This document shows positions 11,915 through 24,432 of a stretch of 64,000 bases of DNA, in pieces. The stretch comes from Ampelocalamus luodianensis. Its lineage: Eukaryota > Streptophyta > Magnoliopsida > Poales > Poaceae. Under the pieces are notes generated by a model that did no database searches, had not been told where the DNA came from, and saw only the letters and a program-made list of their open reading frames with translations. Location of the stretch: NCBI GenBank assembly GCA_036346255.1, contig CM070618.1, forward strand, positions 81,788,428-81,852,427. Direction: 5' to 3'. A program made the position numbers and the translations under genes. How positions within the stretch are numbered: the stretch's first letter is position 1; every line of letters begins with the position of its first letter.

Positions 11915-14900
11915 TTAGAGTAGATTGGATAACCAAAGAGAGAGCAGAGATTTGATAGCAGGTTTGGTCCGATGAGACAGCAAAGTTAATTCTTGTATGA
12001 ACGTGACACGCCAAGTTGGGATGCTTGGGGTTTGCTGATTGAAGACCTTGTTATTTCTTGTGATCCAAAGGGTCCATGTGGCAATAATAATAATCTCCAT
12101 AAAGAAGCTTTGATTGATCTTGCCTTTAAGATGGAGAAGCGCTTGGTGGGTTGTGTAGAGGGTCGACCTATGAGGGCAGATTAAGTCCCAGCATTGTTGA
12201 GCAAACGGGCAGGTCCAGAAGAGGTGTTGCGTTGTTTCTTCCATTTCCAAATCACACAATTCGCAAGAGAAATCATTGAGAGAACAGTTCTTGCATCTAA
12301 GGAGATTCCTAGTGTTGAGTCTATCTTTGAGTAAAAGCCAGAAGAAGACTTTATGGCGTCTTTAACAAGTGCATGACCACAACCACTTAAAGGAAATTGG
12401 TGCTGGGAGATGACCCGATAGAAGGTTGTAGGCTTTGGCAGAATAAAATTGTGTTGAGTTCCAGATGTAGTGCCAAGAGTCCTTTTGCATTATAAGAGTG
12501 AGCTCTTGAATGAGAAGTGAGACCTGTTGAAATTGTTGGTGAGCTTGAGTCGAAAGCGGTAAGTGAAAAAAGGATTGGAGTTCCTCCACTTGCTTGATAG
12601 CCGCGACCGAACAGAGGTCTAACTTGGCAAAGGAGAGGAGTTCAGGAAACTGGTGGCTGAGTAAATGACCATTCCACAGATCTTTCCAGAAGTGTGTCGA
12701 TTGACCATTGCCTACCGTGCAGGTTGTGAGGCCCTTGTAATGAGGAAGCATCTTGAGATTATCTCTCCACCAGAAGGAGCCCAGTCTTGCATTGGCTGAC
12801 GGTAGTGATGTATGGTAGTAGGCCTCCCACATCAGATTGACCCAAGGGAGGTTGGCGTGATTGAAAATTTTGTGTAGATTCTTCAGCAGTAGGGCCTGAT
12901 TTTGGATGTTCAAGTTCAAAACCCCTAAGCCTCCTTGTTTTTTTGGCTCGCATACCTCTTGCCAAGAGATTAGAGAATTAGCACGGGTGGTCAGAGCCGA
13001 ATTTCTCCAAAGGCAATTCCTTCGGTATCTGTTAATTTGCTTAATGACTCCCTTTGGGATTTTGAAAGAGCACATGTAAAAAGTGGGCAGTTGTGAAAAA
13101 ACTGCATTCACCAAGGTTAGTCTGCCTCTAATGGAGAGAAAAGAGGCACAGCTGGCTAGTCTCTTGTCAATTCTCTGAATGAGTGGGAGAAAATCTCTAA
13201 TTTTAGGTTTGCTCGTTCCGAGAGGTAGGCCCAGGTAGGTGAACGGGAGTGAGCCCAGCTTGCACCCAAGTGTGCGGGACAGGAGGTCCATCTTGTCTGG
13301 GAGAACATTGATAGGGGTTATGAAGGATTTGTCAAAATTCACCTTGAGTCCAGTAGATTCTGAAAAAGAGTTGAGAATTCCCTTTAGAAAGAACAATTGT
13401 TTAGCACAGGCCTCCATGATAATGAGTGTGTCGTCAGCGTATTGAACAATTGAGAAGTCCGGGCACGCCTGATAGTGAAGGGGGGATTCAGAATTCCTAG
13501 CTCCCTCGCCCTATTGAGAATGGACTTAAGTAGATCCGCAGCCAGAACATATAAGAGCGGGGAGAGTGGATCCCCTTGTCTGACACCCCTTTTGCAATGA
13601 ATCAGTTTCCCTAGTACTCCATTGAGAAGGACGGATGAAGTTCTAGTGCTAAGGATATTGGCAATCCAAGACATCCATTTAGGGCTGAAACCTTTATGTT
13701 GCAAAATAGCTAAGATCGTATTGTGCTCCACTTTGTCAAATGCCTTCTCAAAGTCCAATTTAATAATAATAATCTCTTTCTTGGAGGAGTGGCAGATGTG
13801 AATAAATTCAAAAGCCCAAGCCAAACAGTCTTGAATAGTCCGAGATTTCAGGAACACGTATTGATTGGCATGAACAAGGTCTAAAATAGTCGACTGAAGT
13901 CTGTTGGCCAGGAGCTTGGTTAGGATTTTGAAGGAAGTGTTCAGCAAGGAGATCGGTCTGTAATCATTAATCCTCTCTGGATTGTTCTTCTTGGGAATCA
14001 ACGCTATGAGAGCTGAGTTGATGGTTTGCAAGTTGATCAGCTCATTCCTATAGAAGGCCTTGTAGAGGTCATAGAAGTCATGTTTGATGAAGTGCCAACA
14101 TTTTTTAACAAATTGGCCATTGAATCCATCTGGTCCCAGAGATTTGTCCGGTGGGAGTAGCTTTACAACCGCATCAATCTCATGATGAGTAAACTCTTCG
14201 TCCAACCAAGCCAGGTTAGGGTGGGGCATAATGAGGTCTGCAAGATTGAAGTGCATGGTAGGGTCCAGAGAAGTGCCCAGTCTTTCTTTGTAGGCTTCCC
14301 AAATTATAGAAGCTTTGTCGTGGTGTTCTTTGATCCCATTACCATGAGCATCTTGTAGGGCGGTGATGTAATTAGTTCTAAATCGGATGGTTGCTCTGGC
14401 ATAGAAGAATTTGGTGTTTTCATCACCAAGCTTAGCCCGTTTCATGGTACCACGTTGTTTCCAATAAATCTGCTATTGTGTTAAGAGGTGGCTGAGGTGC
14501 TCCTTTAGAATATCCCTTGCATTCCATTCTTCTGTGGACAGAGCTCTATACTCTTCTAGTGTATCCAGAAAGAGGATCACCTCGTTGGAATTAGAAATGG
14601 CCGCCCGAAGGTTCGAAAGTTGTTTAGACCAAATTTTAAGAACCCGTCAAAGAGTTTTAAATTTCTGGTTGATCCGTCTACCAGGGTCAAAGGCTTGCGT
14701 AGGCAAATGCCAAATTCGATTCACCAGGCTTTCAAAGTCCTTGTACTCCATCCAGTGATTTTCAAATCTGAAAATGTTGGATTTGGGAATAGCATAGTTG
14801 AAATGTACCACACAAGGTACATGGTCCGAAACTGATTTGGCCATTGGAGTAACCCGTGTATTTGGAAACTTGAGCGTCCAGGCGTAGGAGGTGAAGACCC

Positions 14901-15495
14901 AGTCAAGTTTTTCCAACAGGGGGTCGCCTTGCATGTTACTCCAGGTAAAGGATCTGCCTTTTAGTGGCAATTCCACAAGACCCAGATCATTGATGGCTGC
15001 ATTAAACAGCAGCATGTCATTCACATTCCCCCTGGCTTGTTTCTGTCAGAGGGGACTCTGATGAAGTTAAAATCCCCCATAAACAGCCAGGCTTGGTTAG
15101 GTGGAAGGACAATATTAGCAAACCAATCTAAAAACCTGCCCTTAGCTTCTGGTCTCGGGGGAACATAAATGTTGGTGAGGGACCAAGTAAAGCCCGAGTG
15201 AACTGAAGTCAATTCAATCGTAACAGAGAACTCATTAGAGAAGGAAGTATGGCCGAGGAACACGAAGCTTTACCATGCAATGAGAAGACCTCCCGAGGCA
15301 CCGTAGGCAAAACAGTTGAAGCGTCGGGGACAGAATTTAGCCAGGAACGCCAGGTCGAAGTTTTGAATCTTGGTTTCTTGACAGCACAGAACACTGCATT
15401 TGCTTTCTTCGATTTTGTTACGAATGTCACTCCACTTTTTTGTTAGAGTTAAGGCCTCTAACGTTCCATGAAAGTATTTTCCATTGTCTAACCAT
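11915..15495 (-). pseudogene. LINE ORF2: endonuclease, reverse transcriptase, zf-RVT
   Basis: This is the protein that nicks DNA and copies the LINE RNA. It starts at an ATG at 15495 (MVRQWKILSWNVRGLN). The AP-type endonuclease runs to about 14760, with MGDFN and a VSDH motif. The reverse transcriptase (about 14445-12700) has FDKVEHN and RQGDPLSPLL, then QYADD near 13440. The C-terminal zf-RVT finger (CPFAQQCW) lies at about 12200. Breaks seen: a T6 homopolymer near 15440 shifts frame, a one-base loss near 15028 shifts frame, in-frame TGA at 14647-14649 and TAG at 14473-14475, and a one-base loss at the G6 run near 13490 just before YADD. So few breaks imply a recent insertion, or base-call errors in homopolymers. 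Confidence 0.9.
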
Positions 15496-15707
15496 AACGA
15501 ACAGATGGAAACAGTTTAAACTAGCATATACCAGATATGCTAGTGAGAGTCACTGTGGCATGAGGCCAAACAGGAGATAGAACAAAGAAAAAGAGAATAC
15601 AATGAGAGGGAGGGCAAAGAACACAAAATGAAATCCTTCTAGCTGGTAAAGTGCCGCTGCAGATCGCGCCAGGCCAAAAGCTTCTGCAGACCAGCTTCCT
15701 CCTGTCA

Positions 15708-18700
15708 CTATTTTTGTGTGCCATCTTCCGCATCTGGTATCTTCTTCTTATTCTTCTTGGCCTGAGGTACTCTCCTCAGCCTATCATCCGAGACTTGTTC
15801 TTGTGGGACTTGACAGTAGTTTAAACAGAGGTTTTTGATATTTTTGGTCGAGAGGTACGGTGGAGTCTCATCCCCAGATGACAGTAACCTGTCCGAGCTA
15901 GGCTTGCGCATGAAACCTCCTTTAAGAGCCTTCAATCTGGTGCTTTTGCGGACCTCAGTTTCCACCAGAGGGGTGGACCTTTTGGTGAGCTTCTTTTTGA
16001 GGTGAATATCCGAGGTGGATCCCATAGAGGAAAACATTTTCTTGGACGCTAACAGTGTAAAAGGAGCTTGAAGCATGTAATTATCTTCTGACAAGTTGTT
16101 GTCTTGTGTTGATGGCTTCTTAGATGGTGAAGAGTTAGGATTCGCCGGCTCCTTCTCAGCTGGGAAATCTTGTGACATTTGAGAGGACCCAGGACAATCA
16201 GGAATCACAAATGGCTTGCTTTTACCCTGTTGATCTTCCGATAAAGAAATCGCTGACCACATACCAGATGACAAAATATTCTTAGCAATGGGGAAGTTGT
16301 CGGGTGAGTGGAGCAGGGATGTGAAGAAGTCGGCCCATTCAATGGGCATGTCAACCACTATTTGTCTTTGCTGGTCGGCCTGCAGAGAGGAAAGCTTGGC
16401 CCAAGTCAGCTGATCCGAATTTGGGCGGGTAAAGGGGTGGTTGGTCACATTAACATCCCTTGCATGAAACTCAAAACCTGGCACCAGGACCATTCCCAGT
16501 TGCAAATCAAGATCCATCTGCTCCGGATTCTCCAATGGTGGGTTGTCGATCAAAGGTGGATTGTTCCCCCCTTCAGCAAGTTGGACCAGTAGATTGAGAT
16601 CAGGGATCAGTGCAGGCTGAGGAATCGGTAGTCCCGTGATATCCTGTTCCACACAACAGCTCCGTGAGGAATTGGTATTGGGTGGGGCTTGATCAGAGAG
16701 CTCCAGGCTAATTTGAGGAATGGCGGGCTATTCGGCCACCTGATCCATAAAACCTGGAGGATTATGTTCACCCATCACCATCGGATCCTCAACAGGTGGA
16801 AGAAGTGGCAAATTCTGAGGCCAGGGCAACCAATTGCTAACATTATCTGCATTGTGAAAAGGAAGATTTGGTTGGGGCGCCAACTCATTGTGGGGACCAC
16901 CCATAGCGACCTGAAGCTCCATGTCGTCGTGTTGTGGTCATCCAGCGCATGGGCTGGTGGAGGTTGTCCCCATGGCTGGTGAGGGAGCGGGTGTGGGTTT
17001 CCACCATCCTCAGGTGGAGCATCTTCATCAGGGGGGCCTGCACCGAGTAGCCTCTGTGCAATGATCTCAGAGGGAACCGTCCAGGATTGACTAAGAAAGT
17101 CCTCTCCATCCGTAATCTGAATACTTCTTGGCACCAAATCTAAATCGATAACTCTAGCTTTGATGATAATCCTAAAGAGATTTGTTAGGTCTTTCTCCCA
17201 GACAAGTAGTCTGCCGAAGCTTTTAATGGCATCTTGGATATAGTTCAGACCCCAATAATCAAGAGGAAATCCCACGAGCATAAGCCAACACTCTCTGTTG
17301 AAATTGATAGCTTTCCAATTTAAGGCTTCATTGTGTTTTAGAAAGGAAACTTGGACATCTTGAAATTGGTGGGGGCTAGCAAGAATCATTGCCTCACGCG
17401 AATGGATACTATTGAATCTTACATAAGCTGCCCCGAAGGGACAGGGTCGAATACCGCGAATGCGGAGTCTCCGGACATCAATAAGAAATTCAAATAGGAT
17501 CTCTTCCACATTGGCAAAGGGGACCTGACCTGGCGGCATCGGGTCGATTCTTGCAATGGCCCAGTCTTCGTTTGTGGATGGGGCTCGTCCGCAGATCACT
17601 CGGGCGCGACTTGGTCTTCCCTCCACATGCTGAAGATCGTATCCTCTTGGCAGCAGGGGTCGGTAGTCTCCTTCAAATTTTGTCATAGCATCAAAGGGAA
17701 CAATCGCCCAGTCAGAGGAATGTGAAGAGGGTGCTCGAGTGGATTGCGAGGGTGGCGGCGAAGATGAGGCAGTAGGACTGTTTTGCCTCGGGGGAGACGA
17801 AGCGTCCTGAGGAAGCCCAAAGAAATGAATCCCAAATGCTCGTAGGGACTGAAACATTAATGGCTCCGGGAACTGAGCCGAGGTGGCCTGGCCAGCAGGT
17901 TTGAACCAAGCTTTGCAATTTTTGCCCGACCAGTCCCAATCCTTAACAGCTGAAGAGAAAAAAGGCTTAGGGACGAAACCATGGTTGGCGAAGCTTTTGG
18001 GACAAGAATTCGCCACATGACCTGATCCTTTGCAACTATGGCATCGAATGGCATTCCTGCAGTTGCGTCTGATATGTCCAGGTAGAAGGCATCGGATGCA
18101 GCGGAGCGAGAAATTGTTACTTGAGGATGGCCGTTGAAATTCAGCATCAGGTGGGCCAGCTGAATTAGGAAAAGAAAACGAAGCAATGTTTCCTCTGCCC
18201 CCCAACCTAGCCTTTTGGCCAATAGTCTTCTTCGGAGCATCCTGCTTAGGGACGAACTTCATGAGGGGGGCTTTGAGTCGATTAAAAACCTGAGTAAGCG
18301 GAATAGTAGCCTTGGAAGGGCGATTAAGATAGCTTGGGCACCACTTGGATCGGCCCGGTACGAAGGAAGTCTTGTGATCTACCCCCGAGCAGGTAGGAAA
18401 TCCTTTTGAATTGCTTGAACGCACTACATCCGCAAAAGATCGCTTCTTTTTTACCAAAAATTGTGGTCCATTGGTCTTTTTGTTCCTTCAGCCAGAGATG
18501 ATATTCCCTCTGCCAATTAGCCCCTCCATTGCCCCAGAGGCTGAAGAAAACCTCGAATTCTTTGCACGCACAGCTCCGGAGGTTGTAAATAAACAGTCCA
18601 ACCTCCTTGGAAGCAACCGAGATTCTGAAGCCCGACGCATAGAGTTTGCAAACCTTAAGGTCCCTGGCATTGCCACCCAGCCAAGCTTGAAGAGCAGCAC

Positions 18701-18863
18701 CAACCTTCTCCTCAATCAGACGAAAGCAAGCACGACCAAAGGAGGCCACCAGGTAGAACTCACGGAGTCCGCAACCTGGCCAGAAGACCACAGGAGATCC
18801 AAATCGTTTCCAGATCTGTTGTTGGAGATCTAGCCCCGGGTTGAGGTCTAGTGCCATATCCAT
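15708..18863 (-). pseudogene. LINE ORF1: nucleic-acid binding protein with two CCHC knuckles
   Basis: Plant L1 ORF1, the RNA-binding partner of ORF2. It begins MDMALDLNPGL at 18863. A DUF4283-like N-terminal region is followed by two zinc knuckles, CIRCLLPGHIRRNC and CHSCKGSGHVANSC, at about 18100-18020. After them come a proline/serine-rich stretch, a second globular region around 17600-17100, and an acidic, lysine-ending C-terminus. The frame changes at an A6 run near 18446 (one extra base) and again near 16925. A TAG interrupts it near 16728. The rest reads through more than 900 codons, so it is recently broken. The stop lies about 210 bp before the ORF2 start. Confidence 0.85.
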
Positions 18864-19007
18864 CTAGGAGGCAGAGAGAAGCAACCAATGAGTTGGCCAC
18901 CGGTGCCTGGAGGGCACCGGCGAAGGGAACGTACCGAGAGCGCAAGTCACCAGAGCCCTCAGTTCAAAACCTCTACCGAGAGTGATGCGCATTTGTTGTT
19001 GATATTT

Positions 19008-19670
19008 GAGTTGAGTGCCATGGTATGGCTGAAAGTAAGATGTTGATCGCAGCCGAGGAGGGTTACGATTTGTTATTTATCAAGTACTTACTTATCGATT
19101 CTTTAATTACTTAACTACTTTTTAAATTCCATTACAAATTACTACATATTGATATTGCAAATAAAACTTGCTTAATGCTGAAAATAACTGGTAGCATAGA
19201 GCCTCATTCCTTGTTAGCCATGCATACATATAAAGTTTGTGATACACTACAGATCTTGCTGAGCACACAATGTATTTAATCTTGCTTCAATTATTGTTCA
19301 GAGATAGAGGATGAGTCTATGCCGGACGATGCGTTCTTTGCACTCGGTACAGGAGGGTTCGGTGACGGGTCTTTCTAGGTCTTATTCCTTGTCGATTGCC
19401 TTAGGGTTTGGATGGGCATACCACTAGACTTTTGGTTTATATACATGTTATGCTTCCACTTTTTAACTCGCTACTTCTGATATTTGAGCTTTTATTTGAC
19501 TGATCGACCCTTGTGATGTAAACTTTGTAATCGCTTAAGTTATGTACCATATTTGTTTTATGTTGTATGTATGGATGTATGGATGTGTATGCCAATATTG
19601 TGGATGTGTGTACTAGCCACTGATCATGGGGCTAGTACAGTGCACACACGAGGGCTTCGGGTATTCCACG
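19008..19670 (+). mobile_element. Outer long LTR, piece 3 of 3
   Basis: Resumes directly after the LINE 16-bp target copy. It contains TTAATGCTGAAAATAAC, CTTGCTGAGCAC, TTATTGTTCAGAG and GATGATGCGTTCTT-like words that are the usual order near the 3' end of RIRE3-type LTRs, then a tail with CACACGAGGGCTTCGGGTA. The exact LTR end is not clear. No primer-binding site or target duplicate was found, so the right limit is approximate. Confidence 0.6.
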
Positions 19671-20749
19671 CTCGATGTCTGAAACATATGCCAACAAATT
19701 GAAGCTCATATCCTTTCCTAATGTAGCAAGTATTCTGAGATTGCTAGCTCGCAAAAGCTCATGTGCTTCAATTTACAAAGAATCAACCACGTGAGGCATT
19801 CTAGAAAATAGCACAGAAGCCTAATGAACAGAGAACCTATATATTCTTGGTGCCCTAAATTAGTAAAAGGACAAGAAAAAGTGGTCAATACTGGCTCCTG
19901 CATCAATTTATATTCTCAGTGGATGCCATGACAAGTTATTTATCACTGAAGATCAAAACCCACAATGCTAAAAACATATTAGGTTTTTTCAAATCATTTA
20001 ACGTAGTAACAACCCACATGTAGGAAAGATTTGGATGGAATTATTGAACTAAATACAACCGGCTCTAGCTAAAAAAATGGAAGGTGAGATTCCAAAAAAA
20101 GAAGGTAAATGCAATTAGCTTGATATTACAATCGCATACCAAACTAGCAAGCACAAAAAGAGCGCCATGACCTCCTCACCATTGTTTTGCACAATCATGT
20201 CAACACAGCAGGCAATCCCTAAGTCCATAGCACCTAGTCCCCACTGCTCCCTTTCGCAAGTTCACATATATTTTGACTTCCCCTCCCGCTACAACAAACA
20301 ATGATGCTCAGTTAATTAGTACCAATAATAATGATACACCAAGAATATACCTTATCATAATCTGAGTAGAACAGCAACTATTTTGGATAGCTCTGAGAAC
20401 ACCCCATGATTTTTCAACAAGGCCCCACCAAGTGCACTATTTCTAACTGAATACTTTGCAGAAAGAATATATAAGTATGATAGAAGGAAGTAAACAACAT
20501 ATTGCAGATTTTGTGCACTGTGAAAGCATGTTACAAAAGAAGGTGAGAAAGTTGAATAAAATTCATTTACATGAAAGGAAAGTTAAACAGAAAAAGATGA
20601 TCTACTGCATTACTGTAGTAGTCATTTGAATGTTGTACAGTCAGTATATTTTCAACTATTTAACACAGAGTACAGAAAGGTATGCGATATTTTGTATTAA
20701 CATTACAAGTACAATTCTTTTGGGTACTAATGGACCATCATGAGTTGAC

Positions 20750-21124
20750 CAAAAAGCAAAGAAATTTTCACATACATTCCATTGACGACAAGCACAAGCA
20801 AAAGTACATCGGCAAGAAAACATCAATAGACATGTACTCATAATACTTCGTATCACCAACAACTGCAGGTGAATCTTGTGGATATTTTGCATGCAAAAGT
20901 CATCGTAGTTTCACCATGCCATCATTTATGTGAGCTTGCAGAGGCCCAAAAAGGAGAGAGGGTTACCGTCCAAGAATAATTGACAAATAATTCATTGCAC
21001 AAATAAAAGAAGGGATTTTCATACTCATTGAGCTTATTATGCCAATTGAGATCACCATTCATGATAATTGCATCATACTTGTAGAGCCAAGTCAAAGACA
21101 TAAGTAATTCAGTAAACAAGCTTT
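20750..21124 (-). pseudogene. ENGase (GH85) pseudogene, downstream exons
   Basis: Minus-strand translation of 21070-20945 gives YDAIIMNGDLNWHNKLNEYE and then NPFFYLCNELFVNYSW. This matches the conserved YDA..GDL.W..KLNEYN.PFFDLCDGLFVNYSW block of plant cytosolic endo-beta-N-acetylglucosaminidase. About 60 bp further on, 20885-20810 gives DSPAVVGDTKYYEYMSIDVF, the next conserved block, followed by a weaker QWNV segment. The piece is split from the upstream exons (41900-42740) by the Tat element, whose target copy ACAAC is at 21125-21129. The frame is interrupted between blocks. It is a dead gene fragment; the family normally releases N-glycans by cutting the GlcNAc-GlcNAc core. Confidence 0.75.
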
Positions 21125-21129
21125 ACAAC

Positions 21130-24100
21130 TATCGACGATCGAGTCGCCGATCTCACGAAATAAAATAAAGAAAAATAGCAAAGAGTTCTTAGGAGAGAAT
21201 GAGACTGTTCTTTATTGCTATAAACTGGCTACTATAGGGGATGCCCTTGACAAGGCAGTGGACTAGCCCTAGTTACACTTGGCGTACTAATCGCTATGCT
21301 AATGCTTCAGATAAAATCCAATCGTTTGTTGATCTTCCGAATTGGATTACAGTCTATCGGATTGATCATTCCAACTCCTCTCTTGATCTTCCTTTAAATA
21401 ACTGATGAAGTGGTGGCAGTTACTCCTTGAAGAAACGCCCTCTGGAAGCGTTGCGTTTGGTCGGACGACCGAGGGCAGTTGGTAAAATACCAACTGTCGA
21501 GCAGTTGTTGTCAGCGAAAGACATAACCATATGGTGGTTAGTGTCAGTGAATTAAAGCTATCGAACGTCGTGTGGTTTGGAACGAATGAGGCACATATTC
21601 CATTCTTCACACGGAAAGAATATACTTGGAACGGGTTCAAGTGCTAGTTCATTGTTTTTATGAGCAGTCACCTGGTCCGGGATTGGGTATAGAACCTCAT
21701 CCGACTAGGGTACCCATGATATAACCTCTGGAATCCTTACGATCACAAGTTTCGTTAGCCTCAAGAGTTATGACCATTGTCGAACCCGGGAGCGAAGGAT
21801 CCCGAATTCTCTGTGTTTATACACTAGTCCAGGATTTTTAGTGTACACAGTCAAACAAAAGTGATAGCAAAATCATATCACGCACTTTATTAATAATAAT
21901 CTCAGAGTTTATTACAAAAAGGTCATGAGGCCAAATAGAAAAAAAATAACACAGCGGAAGACAAAATAGTAGTAGACCACACGACTTGCCACAGGCAATC
22001 GTCTGGGCCGTAGCCTAGTCGTCAAGATCCTCACCGTCCTGATAGAGGTCTTCTCCTGAATAAAGATTATTCAGCAAGAGTAAGCACAACTACCGTGCTT
22101 GCAAGTTACACCCAATATTGAAAGTTAATGCATGCATAAGGTAAACAAATGATAATGACAAGGTTATTTTGCATAAACAACATTTTCAGGTTAAATACCA
22201 ATATTAATTTCTAAGGCCAGTTTTTATATAATAACTCAAATCAGTGTTTTTGATGACAATTAATAGTGGATAACCTCCATTGATTGAATGGTGAAGGATA
22301 CCCTCCTATCACTTGGCTAACCGCCCAATTTTTACCATAGGATTCTCCATCCTAAAATCATCTGTTGAAATTATTTTATAAACCAAAAACAAGTCTAACT
22401 TAGAGTGGCTTTACTAGCATGTTCATGATCATGACGCGCTATTCGAATAGTTTCTACTCTGCAGAGTTTGTACGACTTTACCCACACGAGATAATATACT
22501 TTTAATGTCGGCCAAAGCACGCCCGGCGTGTGACTAAGCAATTATCATGAGACCGTTACAATGCAGTGTCTTAATGTATTTATGCCCGCTAAGGTTTCGC
22601 TACCATCGGACTAACCATCCTCCGGGAGCCCCCTCTTGCGCCACGTGGAACTAATGTCTAACCGACGCCCACACATACAACATGGCACAAATAACACTAA
22701 GATGCCACAAATTATTTAGCCAAATCTGTCCCATTTCAGACATGTGGTGGTACGGTAAGGCGTAGCAAAATACGCTCAAAGACCGGTCCTTAACTGACTT
22801 GGGCGTCTTTCCATTAAAACCCTAGGCCTTAATCCTAACCAGATTAGGCCCGTGCATGAACCTGCACCCACCATCCATCCATCTCGCCCAAGTCCAAACC
22901 CATTTTATTTTATGTAGAGTAAAATCCTCTTTATAAACCTTTGGTGGCAAGACAATACCACCAAAATCAAATTTGAATCAACTTTGTAAAAGATTTGGCT
23001 AAAACCCTCCCAAATTCATGATTGTGATCTAAGCATGGCTAAGCACATGATTAATTTTAATAGTATTTTACCTAAGGGTGACAAGGCATAAATATTCAAA
23101 AATCAAATTAGGGCGCTACGGTGACGGAGGGGCTACGGGGGTGGCGGTTATGAGTTGTGGAGATCGAGGCGCTCCCGGGGCTCCTATTTATAGGACGCGG
23201 ACGTGGCCGAAGCTTCGTAGGGCGCAAGAAGGTCTGTGCAGCGCGGCGGAGCAAAATCGGGGATTCACGGTGATAGAAAGGAAAGAAAGGTCCGTGATGG
23301 ACGCGGCGTGATGTGGGGATCTTAATGCGTGCGGTGATTTCGGAGATGCGGCCGGATTCGGGCGCCTATGAAAGGTTTCTAGAAGGCGGCAATGGCGGCT
23401 GCGCGGGGAAGAAAAGGAAAGTCGCGAGGTAGAAGAAGGAAAGGAAGACGACGACTCTGGGCCGTCCGATTTTGATCCAACGGTGGACAAGGTATGCATG
23501 AATCGATAAGTTAGGGTTGGGTGCAGCCGTTGGATTTTGATCCAACGGTTGCGATAGATCAAGGGGGTTGCGGCGGTTAGGAAAGTTACTGATGTATGTG
23601 GGTCGTTAGATCTAGATCTAATGGTCCCAATTGAGTGGGACGTTCGGACCTTCTGAAGGTCCCATTGAGTTCTGGCCGTTGGATTTCAATCCAACGGCTG
23701 ATAAGCGCCGATGCGGCGTGAGAGTGAGAGAGGGGAGAGGCTGACATCGGGCCCCGTTGTCAATGAGAGAAAAGAGGTGCGGCGCGGAAATGGACTGTGT
23801 GGGCTGTGTGCGCACAGAAATGGACTGGGCCGAGTGGGTTTCGGCCCATTGGCTATTTGGGATTTTGTTTTGATTTCTGATTTAAATAATTGCTGATAAT
23901 TCAATTAAGCTTTAGAATATAGCAATTAAAATCCAAAAATTATGAGAAAATTCACATAAATTCTCTGAGGCATTTAGGACTTAAATAAAATATTTCCAGC
24001 TGTTACTTGGTAATAGATTTTGCAAATAAATTTGTTTAGCTTCAAATTGATTAAGTAAAGGCTTTTTAAAAATTTCAGAAAAATCCACAAAAATAATTAA

Positions 24101-24205
24101 CTTTATTTTCACCTGAAATTTGAAATTTGGTCTGTTACAACCATGAAGACATTCAGTCTTTTATCTATGTATTAAAATAATACATAGAGATTTTAATCCT
24201 CGTCA
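21130..24205 (-). mobile_element. 3' LTR of the Tat element (interrupted), copy 1
   Basis: Positions 21130-21777 and 24140-24205 together form an LTR of about 710 bp. Most of it matches 41345-41894, the 5' LTR remnant. On the minus strand it contains an AATAAA polyadenylation-like signal in the segment around 21210. The piece between is a solo LTR inserted with target copy ACCAT. Confidence 0.8.
21778..24139 (-). mobile_element. Solo LTR nested in the Tat 3' LTR, copy 1
   Basis: Plus-strand ends are TGTCGAACCC and CTGTTACA. On the minus strand it therefore runs TGTAACAG...GGGTTCGACA, the same terminal style as the solo LTR at 3616. The target copy ACCAT lies at 21773-21777 and 24140-24144. 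The uninterrupted target sequence is preserved at about 41830 in the 5' LTR remnant, which confirms the insertion. No coding sequence is present. Short frames around 23188-23900 are not considered genes. Confidence 0.93.
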
Positions 24206-24432
24206 GCTAACCCCTGAATTTTTAAATTTATATGTCGTGTGAACTCTTCTTCGATGAAATCTGTATCGGGCAGACCTTCATTTAATAGCACAATAAGCGA
24301 GGTGGTCTGTATTCACTTTAAAGTTGAGAAACCGTCTAGGGAACCGAAGAGTCCTGTGTCCGTTGGACGTTGAAAACGTTTGTGTCCGTTAGACTTTTGG
24401 GTAACTCCTCTTTGCAGCTAAGGAAATGCAGC

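Larger units (their letters stand above)
9138..18991 (-). mobile_element. Near full-length L1-type LINE, minus strand
   Basis: The element is bounded by identical 16-bp target copies TTTGTTGTTGATATTT at 9122-9137 and 18992-19007. On the minus strand it contains a 5' leader, ORF1 with two CCHC knuckles, ORF2 with AP-endonuclease, reverse transcriptase and C-terminal zinc finger, a 3' UTR, a TA microsatellite and a short A tail (T run at 9135-9142). A 2493-bp solo LTR plus its 5-bp duplicate (9357-11859) sits in the 3' UTR. Without that insertion the LINE is about 7.35 kb, a full length for plant L1 elements. A 5' fragment of it was later copied in the tandem duplication (26014-26949). Confidence 0.93.

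Noticed and set aside
12759..12965. Small frames inside LINE ORF2 on other frames
   Set aside because: Shadows of the reverse transcriptase coding frame.
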